Origin: Prado023 sp963777855
GTDB lineage: Bacteria; Actinomycetota; Actinomycetes; S36-B12; CAIYMF01
Assembly: GCA_963777855.1 (NCBI GenBank)
Contig: CAVZRW010000009.1
Location: 1-64,000 of the forward strand
DNA: 64,000 bases
Direction of reading: 5' to 3'
Each line of letters begins with the position of its first letter. Position 1 is the stretch's first letter. The position numbers were made by a program, and so were the translations under genes. This document shows positions 49,805 to 57,577 of this stretch, piece by piece. The notes beneath the pieces are model-generated. The model searched no databases and was not told where the DNA came from. It worked only from the letters and a program-made list of their open reading frames with translations.

Positions 49805-51613
49805 TCAGACCCCGGAGACGTCCTCGACGGTGAACCGGTTGCGGCCCTCGCCCTTGGCCCGGTAGAGGGCCTGATCGGCCCAGGCCAGGGCCTGGTCGGT
49901 GTCGGCGGTCGAGGCGGCCAGGACCGCACCCACGGTGATGGTGACATCCACCGGACCGGCGGAGGTCTCCACCGGATGGCTGGCAGCCGTCTGCACGTTG
50001 CGGGCGACGATCGTGAGCTCCTCGAGGGTCTGGCAGTGGTCCAGCACGATGACGAACTCGTCACCGCCCACACGTGCCACGACATCCTGGCGACGGACCG
50101 CGCGCTCGAGGCGGTTGGCGACCGTCGAGATGACCGCATCGCCGACCAGGTGGCCGTACCGGTCGTTGACCGGCTTCAGGTTGTCGATGTCGCAGAAGAG
50201 CACCCCGACCACGGCCGAGGCCTCCGGGGGGCTGCCCAGCCGCTGGCCCAGGCGGGTCATCAACGAGTCGCGGTTGGCCAGGCCGGTGTGCACGTCGTGG
50301 CTGGCCCGGTACACGAGGTCGGCCTCGAGGCGCCGTGCCGCGGTGCGGTCGGCGAACTGGTGGACGAACAGCTGCGGGTTTCCGAGGTCGTCGCGCATGA
50401 TGCCCACCGAGTGGTCGACCCAGACCTCGCTGGTGGGCCCGGTCAGCCGGTGCTGGCAGCGCTCGATCGAGGCCTGCCCGCGCAGGAGGCGCTCGCGCCA
50501 CTGGTCGACCTGCTCGCGGTCCTCGGCCGGGATGAACTCACGGAAGCGGTGGCCGATCAGCGCCACGGTGCTCACGCCGAGCAGCTCGCACAGTGCCGGG
50601 TTGGCCTGGACGATGCGGTCCTGGGAGTCGGTGACCGCCATGCCCTCGGGAGCCCCGAGCATGGCCATCCGGAACTGCTCCTCGCTGCGTGCCAGTTCGC
50701 GCTTGGCGCGCAGCTCCTCGGTGACGTCGCGCATGCCGATCGCCGTCAGCGACCCGGACGCCGAGTGGGTCGGCTCGGCGGCCCGCGCGGTCACCGACAT
50801 GAAGCGGTAGGCCCCGCTGGCTGACCGGAACCGCACCACCCGGGTGGTCGGCTCCTGGCCGGGCTCGGCGCCGGCCAGTGCGTCGGTCAGCCCCAGGAGG
50901 TCCTCGTAGGCCACCAGGGAGGTCAGCTCCTGGCCGATCAGGGTGCGCGGGTCGCGGCCCAGCGCTGAGCGCACGGACGGCGAGATCCAGGTGACCAGTC
51001 CGCCGGAGTCGATCTGGGCCACGATGTCCAGGGTGTTCTCCGACAGGACGCCGAGGGCCTGTCGGGCGACCATGTCGTCGGTGGCGTCGGCCACGTGGAC
51101 CAGCACCAAGGCGGCCGCGACCGCGGGCTGCGCCTCGGCGGGGATCGCCGCACCCGGGCCACGGCTCAGCGTCAGGTCGAGCCAGTGCGTCGCGTCGCGG
51201 CCGAGAAGCCGCAGTCGGGCGGTGCCGCCGGTGCCGTCGACGAGGCCGGCCAGCGCCCCGGCCACCTCGGCGCGACCGTCGGGGTGGACCAGGTCGGCCA
51301 GGCCGCGACCCACGAGCGAGTCGAGGGCGGCCAGCGGGTCGAGCAGGGCGGCGGCACCGGTGCCGACCCAGACCAGGTGACCGCCGGGGTCGCACACGGC
51401 CATGCCCGCGGGGGCGTCGGAGGCTGGCGCGCCTGGGGTGAGGGGCTCGACGGCTGTGGCGGCTGCGGCGGCCGACCCCCTGGGGGGCAGGTCCGTGACG
51501 GCTGGTGCCGCCGGGGCCGCGCCGTGATGGGCCGACGGCAGGCCCGCGCTGTGCCCGCCGAAGGCAGGCACACGCCCCGCCATGCCGATCGACTCGTGCC
51601 GAAGCTCGTCCAC
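49805..51613 (-). CDS. Diguanylate cyclase with PAS domains
   Basis: 602 residues from GTG 51613 (ATG 51583 also possible; neither has a strong ribosome site). An Ala/Pro-rich leader precedes a degenerate PAS-like region (GMAVCDPGGHLVWVGTGAAALL), then two PAS domains (DIVAQIDSGGLVTWISPSVRSALG, and APEGMAVTDSQDRIVQANPALCELLG) and a GGDEF domain (FCDIDNLKPVNDRYGHLVGDA, VGGDEF). Clear paralogue of the cyclase at 40282-42018 with the same order of domains. The 273 bases between it and the GGDEF-EAL gene hold no gene I can support. Confidence 0.92.
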   Translation of the reverse strand: MDELRHESIGMAGRVPAFGGHSAGLPSAHHGAAPAAPAVTDLPPRGSAAAAATAVEPLTPGAPASDAPAGMAVCDPGGHLVWVGTGAAALLDPLAALDSLVGRGLADLVHPDGRAEVAGALAGLVDGTGGTARLRLLGRDATHWLDLTLSRGPGAAIPAEAQPAVAAALVLVHVADATDDMVARQALGVLSENTLDIVAQIDSGGLVTWISPSVRSALGRDPRTLIGQELTSLVAYEDLLGLTDALAGAEPGQEPTTRVVRFRSASGAYRFMSVTARAAEPTHSASGSLTAIGMRDVTEELRAKRELARSEEQFRMAMLGAPEGMAVTDSQDRIVQANPALCELLGVSTVALIGHRFREFIPAEDREQVDQWRERLLRGQASIERCQHRLTGPTSEVWVDHSVGIMRDDLGNPQLFVHQFADRTAARRLEADLVYRASHDVHTGLANRDSLMTRLGQRLGSPPEASAVVGVLFCDIDNLKPVNDRYGHLVGDAVISTVANRLERAVRRQDVVARVGGDEFVIVLDHCQTLEELTIVARNVQTAASHPVETSAGPVDVTITVGAVLAASTADTDQALAWADQALYRAKGEGRNRFTVEDVSGV

Positions 51614-51763
51614 GCACACACTGTAGGCCGGGATTCGGGCACCGTCTGGCATCCGTGCCGCTGCGTTGCGCCATCCGGGTGACCAGCAGCCTCGTTGACC
51701 GGGCCTGCGAGGCCCACCATGCTGGGTCCGGTGTGTCGGACCCGCGACGCCGGAGGGAGCCAC

Positions 51764-51820
51764 ATGGACGCCGGGAGAACCGTGGTCGGGCGCCCGGGAC
51801 CGACGCGGGCTGGAGGCTGA
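51764..51820 (+). CDS. 18-codon leader ORF before pxpA
   Basis: ATG 51764 has a strong GGAGGGAG eight bases upstream; the frame (MDAGRTVVGRPGPTRAGG) ends with TGA at 51818-51820, one base before the GTG of pxpA. The pxpA ribosome site (GGAGG) lies inside its last codons. It may be a coupling peptide or chance. No regulatory codon run is seen. Confidence 0.3.
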   Translation: MDAGRTVVGRPGPTRAGG

Positions 51821-51821
51821 G

Positions 51822-52666
51822 GTGGCTCGTTCCATCGACCTGAACGCCGACCTCGGGGAGGGCGTGGGCGACGACGTGGCCATGCTCGGGGTCGTCACCT
51901 CCGCGAGCATCGCCACCGGGGCCCATGCCGGGGGCGGGGCGGTCCTGCGCGATGCGGTGCTGGCCGCCGCGCGTCGCGACGTGGCCATCGGTGCCCACCC
52001 CGCGTACCGGGACCGGGCCGGCTTCGGTCGCGCCTCGGGACTCGCGGTCCTGCGTCAGCAACCCGACTCCCGCCAGGCGTTCGTCGCGGACCTGGTGGGC
52101 CAGGTGCGAGTGGTGGCCGCCGAGGCCGAGTACCACGGGGCGCACCTGGACCACGTGAAGCCCCACGGGTCGCTGTACAACGAGGCGGTGGTCGACGCGC
52201 TGGCCGCCGAGCTTGTCGGCCGCGCGGTGGTGGCGACCAGTGACGAGCTCGGCAGGGCCGTGGCCGTGATGACCCAGCCCGGCGGGTGCCTGGCGGTGTG
52301 GGCCGCCGCCGCCGGCCTGCCGGTCCTGGCCGAGGGCTTCGCCGATCGGGGCTACGAGTCCACGGGCAGGCTCGTGCCGCGCCGCCGGCCGGGCGGGGTG
52401 CACACCTCCGTCGAGGTGATGGTCGCCCAGGCCCTCGATCTGGCCCGCGGGCGGGTGCGTGCGGTGGGAGGTGACCAGGTGCCGATCGAGGTGGTGTCGC
52501 TGTGCCTGCACGGGGACACCCCCGGTGCGGTGGCCGCCGCTCGCGCCGTGCGCGGGGCATTGGAGGCCGACGGGTGGCTGGTGGCGGCGCCCCGGCGGGG
52601 CAACGACGAGGGCGCCGGGCCGGGGGGCGCCGGGCCGGGGGGCGCGGGCCGGGGGGTGCGGGATGA
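51822..52666 (+). CDS. pxpA: 5-oxoprolinase subunit PxpA (LamB/YcsF family)
   Basis: From GTG 51822 (GGAGG six bases upstream). PxpABC opens 5-oxoproline to glutamate with ATP. Signatures: SIDLNADLGEG, ASIATGAHAGGG, VAIGAHPAYRDRAGFGR, HLDHVKPHGSLYNEA, FADRGYESTGRLVPRRRPG, SLCLHGDTPGAV. About 280 residues. In the printed frame the stop is missing: a G-rich GCCGGGG repeat (52615-52660) probably carries a one-base error, since a shift of one places the stop at TGA 52664-52666, overlapping the pxpB ATG as ATGA. Confidence 0.92.
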
Positions 52667-53307
52667 GCGGCCCGCGCGTCGAGGTGACCCCGTTCGGCGA
52701 TCGTGCGGTGCTGCTCGAGGCGCCCGGCATCCGCAGGCCGGCCACGGCATGGGTGCTGCGCGTGGCCGGGATGGCACGCGTGCGCTGGCCCGGGGCCGAG
52801 GTGGTGCCGGGCCTGGCCAGCGTCCTCGTGGTGTTCGCCGAGCCCGGGCTGCGCCCCCCGCTGGCCGCGTTCGCCTCCACGGTCGACGGTTCCGGACCCG
52901 ACGTCGATGCGGTGCGCGGGGGTCGGGTGCACGCCCTGGCCGTGACCTACGACGGCCCGGACCTCGTCGCCGTGGCGCGGGACCTCGCGGTGGCCAGTGC
53001 CGAGCTCGTCGCTCGGCATGCAGCCGCGCCGTGGACCGTCGCGGCTGTCGGCTTCTCGCCGGGGTTCGGGTACCTGACCTGCCCCGACCCGCTGTTCGCG
53101 CGGATCCCCCGTCGCGCCGATCCGCGCTCCCGGGTCCCCGCGGGGTCGCTGGCCCTGGCAGCCGGGATGTGCGCGGTGTACCCCTCGGCCTCACCGGGTG
53201 GGTGGCAGCTGATCGGCACCACGGCTGCGGTCCTCTTCGACGCCGCCGCCGACCCGCCGGCGCTGCTCGCGGTCGGCGATCGGGTGGCCTTCGCCGAGGC
53301 GCCGTGA
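52663..53307 (+). CDS. pxpB: 5-oxoprolinase subunit PxpB (KipI family)
   Basis: 214 residues from ATG 52663. FGDRAVLLE at the N-terminus, then AVTYDGPDLVAVARDLAV, VAAVGFSPGFGYLTC, RIPRRADPRSRVPAGSLALAAGMCAVYP and GGWQLIGTT are family signatures. Works with PxpC as the ATP-dependent amidase half of 5-oxoprolinase. GTGA overlap with pxpC indicates coupled translation. Same family as the KipI sporulation-kinase inhibitor, but the complete A-B-C set argues for oxoprolinase. Confidence 0.95.
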   Translation: MSGPRVEVTPFGDRAVLLEAPGIRRPATAWVLRVAGMARVRWPGAEVVPGLASVLVVFAEPGLRPPLAAFASTVDGSGPDVDAVRGGRVHALAVTYDGPDLVAVARDLAVASAELVARHAAAPWTVAAVGFSPGFGYLTCPDPLFARIPRRADPRSRVPAGSLALAAGMCAVYPSASPGGWQLIGTTAAVLFDAAADPPALLAVGDRVAFAEAP

Positions 53308-54203
53308 GGCCCGTCGGGCTGCGCGTCGTGGAGCTCCGCGGCTCTGCGCTGTTCCAGGACGCGGGCCGCCGCCATGTGAGCAGCGGGGTGCCGGTCTCCG
53401 GGGCCTTCGACCGCGTGGCCCACGACACCGCCACCGTGCTGCTCGGCGGCACCTGCGAGCAGGCCACGCTCGAGGTGGTCGGGCGCGTCACCCTGGGCGA
53501 GGGCCCCACCCTGGCCTGTGCCGTCACCGGGCGGGCGCGTGTGTGGGTCGACGACCGCGAGGCGCCGACCTGGACCGTGCTGGCGGTGCCCGCCGGGGCC
53601 CGCGTGCAGGTCGAGGCGCACGGCCGCGCCTACCTTGCCGTGGCCGGCGGGTTCGCCATCGAGGCGGTCCTGGGCTCGCGCAGCACATGCCTGCTCGGCC
53701 CGCTGGGCCCCCCGGTCGTGCGCCTCGGCGACGTCCTGCCCCTGACCGGAACCGCCCCGACCGTCACGGCGGGAGACTTCGCGCGCCCGGGGGCCTCGGG
53801 CCGCATCGCTGCCTCGGCCGTGCCCGTGCGCGTCGTGGCCGGGCCGCACCTGCCGATGTCGACCACGGTGGTGACGGTGGTCGACACCTCGCGGATCGGC
53901 GTGCGCGTGCGCCCCGCCGGCGGATCGTTGGTGCCCGGATCCCCGCCCAGCGGGGTGGACCTGCCGTCGCTGGGCGTGATCCCCGGGACCATCCAGGTGC
54001 TTGCCCAGGGCGACTGGATGGTGCTCGGACCCGACGCCGGCACCATGGGCGGGTACCCCGTTGCGGGCGTGGTCCTCAGCGCGGACCTGCACCTCTGGGC
54101 CCACGTCCTGCCCCGGGACGTGCTGCGGCTCGACCCCGTCGATCCCGACGTCACGCCAGCCGTGCCGCGCCCGCAGATCGTCCGGGTGGCGCACCTCGGC
54201 TGA
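53304..54203 (+). CDS. pxpC: 5-oxoprolinase subunit PxpC (KipA family)
   Basis: 299 residues from GTG 53304. Family signatures: LRVVELRGSALFQDAGRRH, SSGVPVSGAFDRVAHDTA, LEVVGRVTLGEG, YLAVAGGFAIEAVLGSRST, DTSRIGVRVRP, SLGVIPGTIQVLAQGDWMVLGPDAGTMGGYP. Carboxyltransferase-like domain shared with urea carboxylase. Last gene of the pxpABC operon; a strong terminator follows at 54220. Confidence 0.95.
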   Translation: MRPVGLRVVELRGSALFQDAGRRHVSSGVPVSGAFDRVAHDTATVLLGGTCEQATLEVVGRVTLGEGPTLACAVTGRARVWVDDREAPTWTVLAVPAGARVQVEAHGRAYLAVAGGFAIEAVLGSRSTCLLGPLGPPVVRLGDVLPLTGTAPTVTAGDFARPGASGRIAASAVPVRVVAGPHLPMSTTVVTVVDTSRIGVRVRPAGGSLVPGSPPSGVDLPSLGVIPGTIQVLAQGDWMVLGPDAGTMGGYPVAGVVLSADLHLWAHVLPRDVLRLDPVDPDVTPAVPRPQIVRVAHLG

Positions 54204-54219
54204 GTGCGCCCAGACATGC

Positions 54220-54254
54220 AGGAAGGGCCCGGGATCGGATCCCGGGCCCTTCCT
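54220..54254. terminator. Bidirectional hairpin terminator after pxpC
   Basis: Perfect 17-bp stem (AGGAAGGGCCCGGGATC and its complement) around a single-base gap, followed by CGTGCACTC. It lies between the convergent stops of pxpC (54203) and the SHOCT gene (54291). On the minus strand, a comparable context applies. Confidence 0.82.
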
Positions 54255-54290
54255 CGTGCACTCAGGTCGAGCGCGTGGTGCAGGGGCAGG

Positions 54291-54689
54291 TCAGCCCAGC
54301 GCCTTGGTCTTCAGGGCGTCGAACTCGGCCTGGCTGATCGCGCCGGAGTCGAGCAGCGACTTGGCGTCGGAGATCTGCTCGGCGGGGCTCTTGCCGGCGC
54401 CGGCCACGCTCTGGATGTACTCGGCCTGGGCCTTCTGGGCGTCGGCCATCTGCTTCATCTGGCGCTCACCCATGCTCTTGCCGCGGGCGATGAGGTAGAC
54501 CAGCGTGGTGATGGGGGCGAAGAAGATGAAGCAGATCGCCCACAGGGTCTTGGCGAAGCCGCCGAGCTCGTGATCGGCGAACAGGTCGAACACGCAGCGG
54601 ACCCAGATGAAGATGAACGCGATCCAGACGAACAGGAGGAGCATCCAGAGCAGCGCGTCCCACAAGCTGCCGGAGTTGAAGTCCCACAT
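54291..54689 (-). CDS. Small membrane protein with SHOCT domain
   Basis: 132 residues. Two membrane helices (LWDALLWMLLLFVWIAFIFIW, and FAKTLWAICFIFFAPITTLVYLIAR) form a PLDc_N-like region; a helical linker and a C-terminal SHOCT motif (SDAKSLLDSGAISQAEFDALKTK) follow. SHOCT domains are short oligomerisation modules. Function unknown. ATG 54689 is preceded by CACGAAAGGCACC. No partner gene. Confidence 0.85.
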   Translation of the reverse strand: MWDFNSGSLWDALLWMLLLFVWIAFIFIWVRCVFDLFADHELGGFAKTLWAICFIFFAPITTLVYLIARGKSMGERQMKQMADAQKAQAEYIQSVAGAGKSPAEQISDAKSLLDSGAISQAEFDALKTKALG

Positions 54690-54918
54690 GGTGGTGCCTT
54701 TCGTGAGTGGTGTGCGAACGGACTGGAGTCTAGGCCACCAAGTAACCAGATGGGTGCAGATCTGCTCCGGGGCGTGCGGAGAGTCGCAGGGCGCGCCTCA
54801 CCCCGCCCGGGCCGGCGTGTGTGAGCCGAGTCACTCGACGTCGCGGTATCCCTTCCTGCGCTGCATCCGTCTGAATGTCGTGGCGCCGCACTGGCGCCCA
54901 CTGACACGAGGAGACACC

Positions 54919-55128
54919 ATGACCACCAACGAGGGCACCATCGACCGCGTCATCCGCGCCGTGCTCGGCATCGCCGCCCTGCTCGGCTCCCTGACCCTGG
55001 GCCTGGGCACCGTCGGCGGGATCGTGCTCGCGGTCGTCGCCGCCGTGCTGCTGGTGACCGCCGCCGTCGGCTTCTGCCCGCTGTACCGTGTGCTGGGCCT
55101 GAACACCTGCCCGGTCAACAACCGCTGA
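54919..55128 (+). CDS. DUF2892-type small membrane protein
   Basis: 69 residues from ATG 54919 (GAGGAG upstream). Sequence TNEGTIDRVIRAVLGIAAL and VGFCPLYRVLGLNTCPV match the YgaP-like DUF2892 family of two-helix inner-membrane proteins; the CP...CP pair is conserved in it. The sigma factor gene starts 21 bases later, same strand. Many homologues are attached to rhodanese domains; this one stands alone. Confidence 0.83.
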   Translation: MTTNEGTIDRVIRAVLGIAALLGSLTLGLGTVGGIVLAVVAAVLLVTAAVGFCPLYRVLGLNTCPVNNR

Positions 55129-55149
55129 TCCGGGGCAGGATCAGCCCCT

Positions 55150-55908
55150 GTGGACGACTCCCGCATGCGTGCCGAGCTGCCGGGGGCGCTGCCTGCCCTG
55201 TTGCCCTACGCCCGGATGCTGGCCGGCAGCGAGCATGATGCCGCGGACCTGGTGCAGGACACCGTCGTGCGTGCCCTCGAGCGCTCTGAGGGCTTCGACG
55301 GCCGCTCGTCGCTGGTGACGTGGCTGCGTCGGATCATGCACAACCTCTGGGTCGATCGCGTCCGGGCCCGCCGCGAGGACGCCAGCGACGAGGTCGTGGA
55401 GCTGGTGGAGGCGCGCTGGCGCGACGACGACTACACGGTGGATGCCGCGGTGGTGCTCCAGCGCGCCGAGGACCGCGAGGACCTCCTGGACGCGCTGGCC
55501 CACCTGCCGGCGATCTACCGGACCGCGGTGGTCCTCCACGATGCCGAGGCCATGACGGCGGCGCAGGTGGCGCAGGTCACCGGCGTCGGCCTGGCTGCGG
55601 CAAAGCAGAGGATCCGCCGCGGGCGCATGCTCCTGGTCAGCGGGTTGGCCGAGGGCCAGGGCGATCGACGCACGAGAGGTGTCCCGATGAGGTGCTGGCA
55701 GGCCCGATCCCAGGTCAGCGACTACCTGGACGGGGACCTCGATCCCGGGCCGGCGGCCGCACTCGAGGCCCACCTGGGCGGATGCGCCACGTGCCCGCCG
55801 CTGTACAGCGCGCTGGTGGGCACCCGTGCGGCACTGGGCACCATGCGCGACCCCGACACGGTCGTGCCCGCCGAGCTGGCGGCGCGCATCGAGGCCCTGC
55901 TGGGCTGA
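55150..55908 (+). CDS. ECF sigma factor fused to a zf-HC2 anti-sigma domain
   Basis: 252 residues from GTG 55150 (ATG 55165 possible). Region 2 reads HDAADLVQDTVVRALERSEGF and WLRRIMHNLWVDRVRA; region 4 reads LPAIYRTAVVLHDAEAMTAAQVAQVTGVGLAAAKQRIRRGR. After residue 177 the frame continues directly as MRCWQARSQVSDYLDGDLD and HLGGCATC, a zinc-binding anti-sigma (zf-HC2) domain with HxxxCxxC. The domain begins at an in-frame ATG with GAGAGGT upstream. It may be a true fusion, or two genes joined by a lost stop; fused forms are known in actinomycetes. No membrane segment, so a soluble redox sensor is likely. Confidence 0.82.
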   Translation: MDDSRMRAELPGALPALLPYARMLAGSEHDAADLVQDTVVRALERSEGFDGRSSLVTWLRRIMHNLWVDRVRARREDASDEVVELVEARWRDDDYTVDAAVVLQRAEDREDLLDALAHLPAIYRTAVVLHDAEAMTAAQVAQVTGVGLAAAKQRIRRGRMLLVSGLAEGQGDRRTRGVPMRCWQARSQVSDYLDGDLDPGPAAALEAHLGGCATCPPLYSALVGTRAALGTMRDPDTVVPAELAARIEALLG

Positions 55909-55917
55909 GCGCGGCGG

Positions 55918-56298
55918 CTACTGGGGCAGGACGGCCGGCGCGACGCGGCAGGCGTCGCGCGTGGGGTCCGCCTCCGGGTCGGGCACCGAGCGCCCGGAGC
56001 GCAGGTGGTCGTAGCGCGGGGAGTCCCGGGTCATCACCACGTCGACGTACCAGCAGCTCGGGATGACCGTCACCTCCTCAGCCTCGGCGGCGTCGAGGGC
56101 GAACCGGACCAGGGCGCCAGCAATGCCGCGGCCCTCCCACGCCGGCTCGACCGAGGTGGAGAACATCTCCCAGACGCCGTCGGCGGCTGCCAGCCGGAGC
56201 CAGCCGACGTCGGTGGCGTCCACCGCGGCACAGAACATCGTGGGCGACTGGCGGCGCAGGGTCAGCCCCTCGACGGGGCCGGGGCGGGTGCTGGACAT
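55918..56298 (-). CDS. GNAT-family N-acetyltransferase
   Basis: 126 residues from ATG 56298. Short GNAT of the COG2388 type: FSTSVEPAWEGRGIAGALVRFAL (acetyl-CoA pyrophosphate loop, RGIAGAL) and VTVIPSCWYVDVVM. The acceptor is unknown. An upstream ATG at 56448 is in a repeat-rich low-complexity stretch and is not favoured. Converges with the sigma gene 10 bases away. Confidence 0.75.
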   Translation of the reverse strand: MSSTRPGPVEGLTLRRQSPTMFCAAVDATDVGWLRLAAADGVWEMFSTSVEPAWEGRGIAGALVRFALDAAEAEEVTVIPSCWYVDVVMTRDSPRYDHLRSGRSVPDPEADPTRDACRVAPAVLPQ

Positions 56299-56373
56299 GG
56301 CGACGAGGCTACCTGCGGTCTGGGTCATGCGCCCGGTCGCGTGCCGGCGCAGGTCCCGCTCCGGCCCGGCGGG

Positions 56374-56483
56374 GCACGCCCGGTCACGCGCGCGCCGGGT
56401 CACGGGCCGTGGTCGGGCACGCCCGGTCACCGGCCCCGAGTCACCCACGCCGGGTCATGGCCGCCGGCGCGCACGCCCGGTCA
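56374..56483. repeat. Dispersed 13-bp repeat GCACGCCCGGTCA
   Basis: Exact copies at 56374-56386, 56417-56429 and 56471-56483, and a near copy (CACGCCGGGTCA) at 56446-56457. Spacing is irregular (43, 29 and 25 bases). The last copy overlaps the stop codon of the GH25-like gene. They fill the space upstream of the GNAT start. Purpose unclear: operator cluster, or simple local duplication. Confidence 0.7.
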
Positions 56484-57392
56484 GGACGTGGGCCGGACCA
56501 GGCCGGTCAGGTCGACGCCGGGGCAGGTGAGGTTGCGGTCGAGCGGGCGACCGTCGCTGCCGGTGCCGATCCGCTGGACGATCGAGGGGGTTCGCCCGCC
56601 GAACACGCGGGCCTGGCAGGTGGCCCGCGCCCGGCCAGCCGACTGGGCGCCGATGCCCACCCACGTGGGCACGTCGACCCGTGCCCCGCCGGTGATCTCC
56701 TCCCACAGCGCGGGGGCGGTGTAGATCCCGACCGGGTAGCCGGCCTCGGCCAGCACGCGCAGGTGCTCGGTGATCACGGCCCGGTGCCGGGCCTGCGAAC
56801 CGCGCCAGGCGGTGGGCAGTTCCACGTCCAGCCAGATCGGGGTCCCGGGGCCGATGTCGTGGGCCCGCAGGGCCTTCAGGTCGCCGCGGGCGTTGCGCCG
56901 GCCGAGGGCCAGCGGGTCCCCGCGGCCGTTGTCGGCGGTGTTGACGTAGACCGCCGCGCCCGCCTGCCGCTGCGCGAACCGCCACTGCTCGGCGAAGCAG
57001 CGGTTCGCTCGCCCGGGCATCCCCCCGTCGAGTCCGACGATCACGTAGCCGTTGGGCAGGTCACGCAGCGTGCGGCCGCACTGGGGGTAGCTGATGTCCA
57101 CGCCCGTGCGTGGCTGCCTCCCGTTCCATGCGACAGGCGTCGGCTCCGGGATCCCGGTGATCCCCTCGGGCCCGGTCTCGATCGCGGGGAACAGCGACCA
57201 CGCAACCCCTCCGGCGGCGCTGAGCACCGTGGCGCCCAGGGCGAGGAAGGCCAGGAGTCCCACAGTCAGGGCGGAGACCCAGCCGCGCCCGCGCCCGCGC
57301 GCTGTGCGCCGCCGAGGTGCGCTGCGGGGCCCGCGCGACCGACCGGCCGGCCCGGAGCGGCTGCGCGAGGTCGGCGCCGAGGTGGGGGGCAT
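56481..57392 (-). CDS. Secreted/anchored GH25-like (DUF1906-type) hydrolase
   Basis: 303 residues from ATG 57392. A very Arg/Ser/Pro-rich cytoplasmic leader, one membrane anchor (ALTVGLLAFLALGATVLSAAGG), then a TIM-barrel-like domain: TGVDISYPQCG, YVIVGLDGGMPG, YVNTADNG, IWLDVELPTAW (acidic strand end), VGIYTAPALWEEI, PTWVGIGAQ. These positions match glycoside-hydrolase-25-like or Rv2525c-like proteins acting at the cell wall. Catalytic activity is unproven. Divergent from the DUF2207 gene. Confidence 0.76.
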   Translation of the reverse strand: MPPTSAPTSRSRSGPAGRSRGPRSAPRRRTARGRGRGWVSALTVGLLAFLALGATVLSAAGGVAWSLFPAIETGPEGITGIPEPTPVAWNGRQPRTGVDISYPQCGRTLRDLPNGYVIVGLDGGMPGRANRCFAEQWRFAQRQAGAAVYVNTADNGRGDPLALGRRNARGDLKALRAHDIGPGTPIWLDVELPTAWRGSQARHRAVITEHLRVLAEAGYPVGIYTAPALWEEITGGARVDVPTWVGIGAQSAGRARATCQARVFGGRTPSIVQRIGTGSDGRPLDRNLTCPGVDLTGLVRPTS

Positions 57393-57460
57393 GCAGCGAT
57401 TCTCGCCCACATCCGCCCGCCCCGGGGCCGACCACACCGCACGCCGGCCCACCGGGCGCC

Positions 57461-57540
57461 CCGCCACACCGCGACCGGCCCCGCCACGCCGCGACCGGCC
57501 CCGCCACGCCGTGACCGGCCCCGCCACGCCGCGGCCGGCG
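57461..57540. repeat. Tandem repeat, four 20-bp units
   Basis: Units at 57461, 57481, 57501 and 57521, consensus CCGCCACGCCGCGACCGGCC, differing by one to three bases. It lies between two divergent genes (starts 57392 and 57578), where promoters would be expected. Candidate variable-number repeat. Confidence 0.9.
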
Positions 57541-57577
57541 CTGGGTGCTGGGCGGGCACAGGGCTAGCCTTCCAGGA

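Noticed and set aside
55150..55908. Separate anti-sigma gene at 55687
   Set aside because: The internal ATG with a ribosome site is plausible, but as printed the frame is continuous, so one fused CDS is listed and the alternative is noted there.
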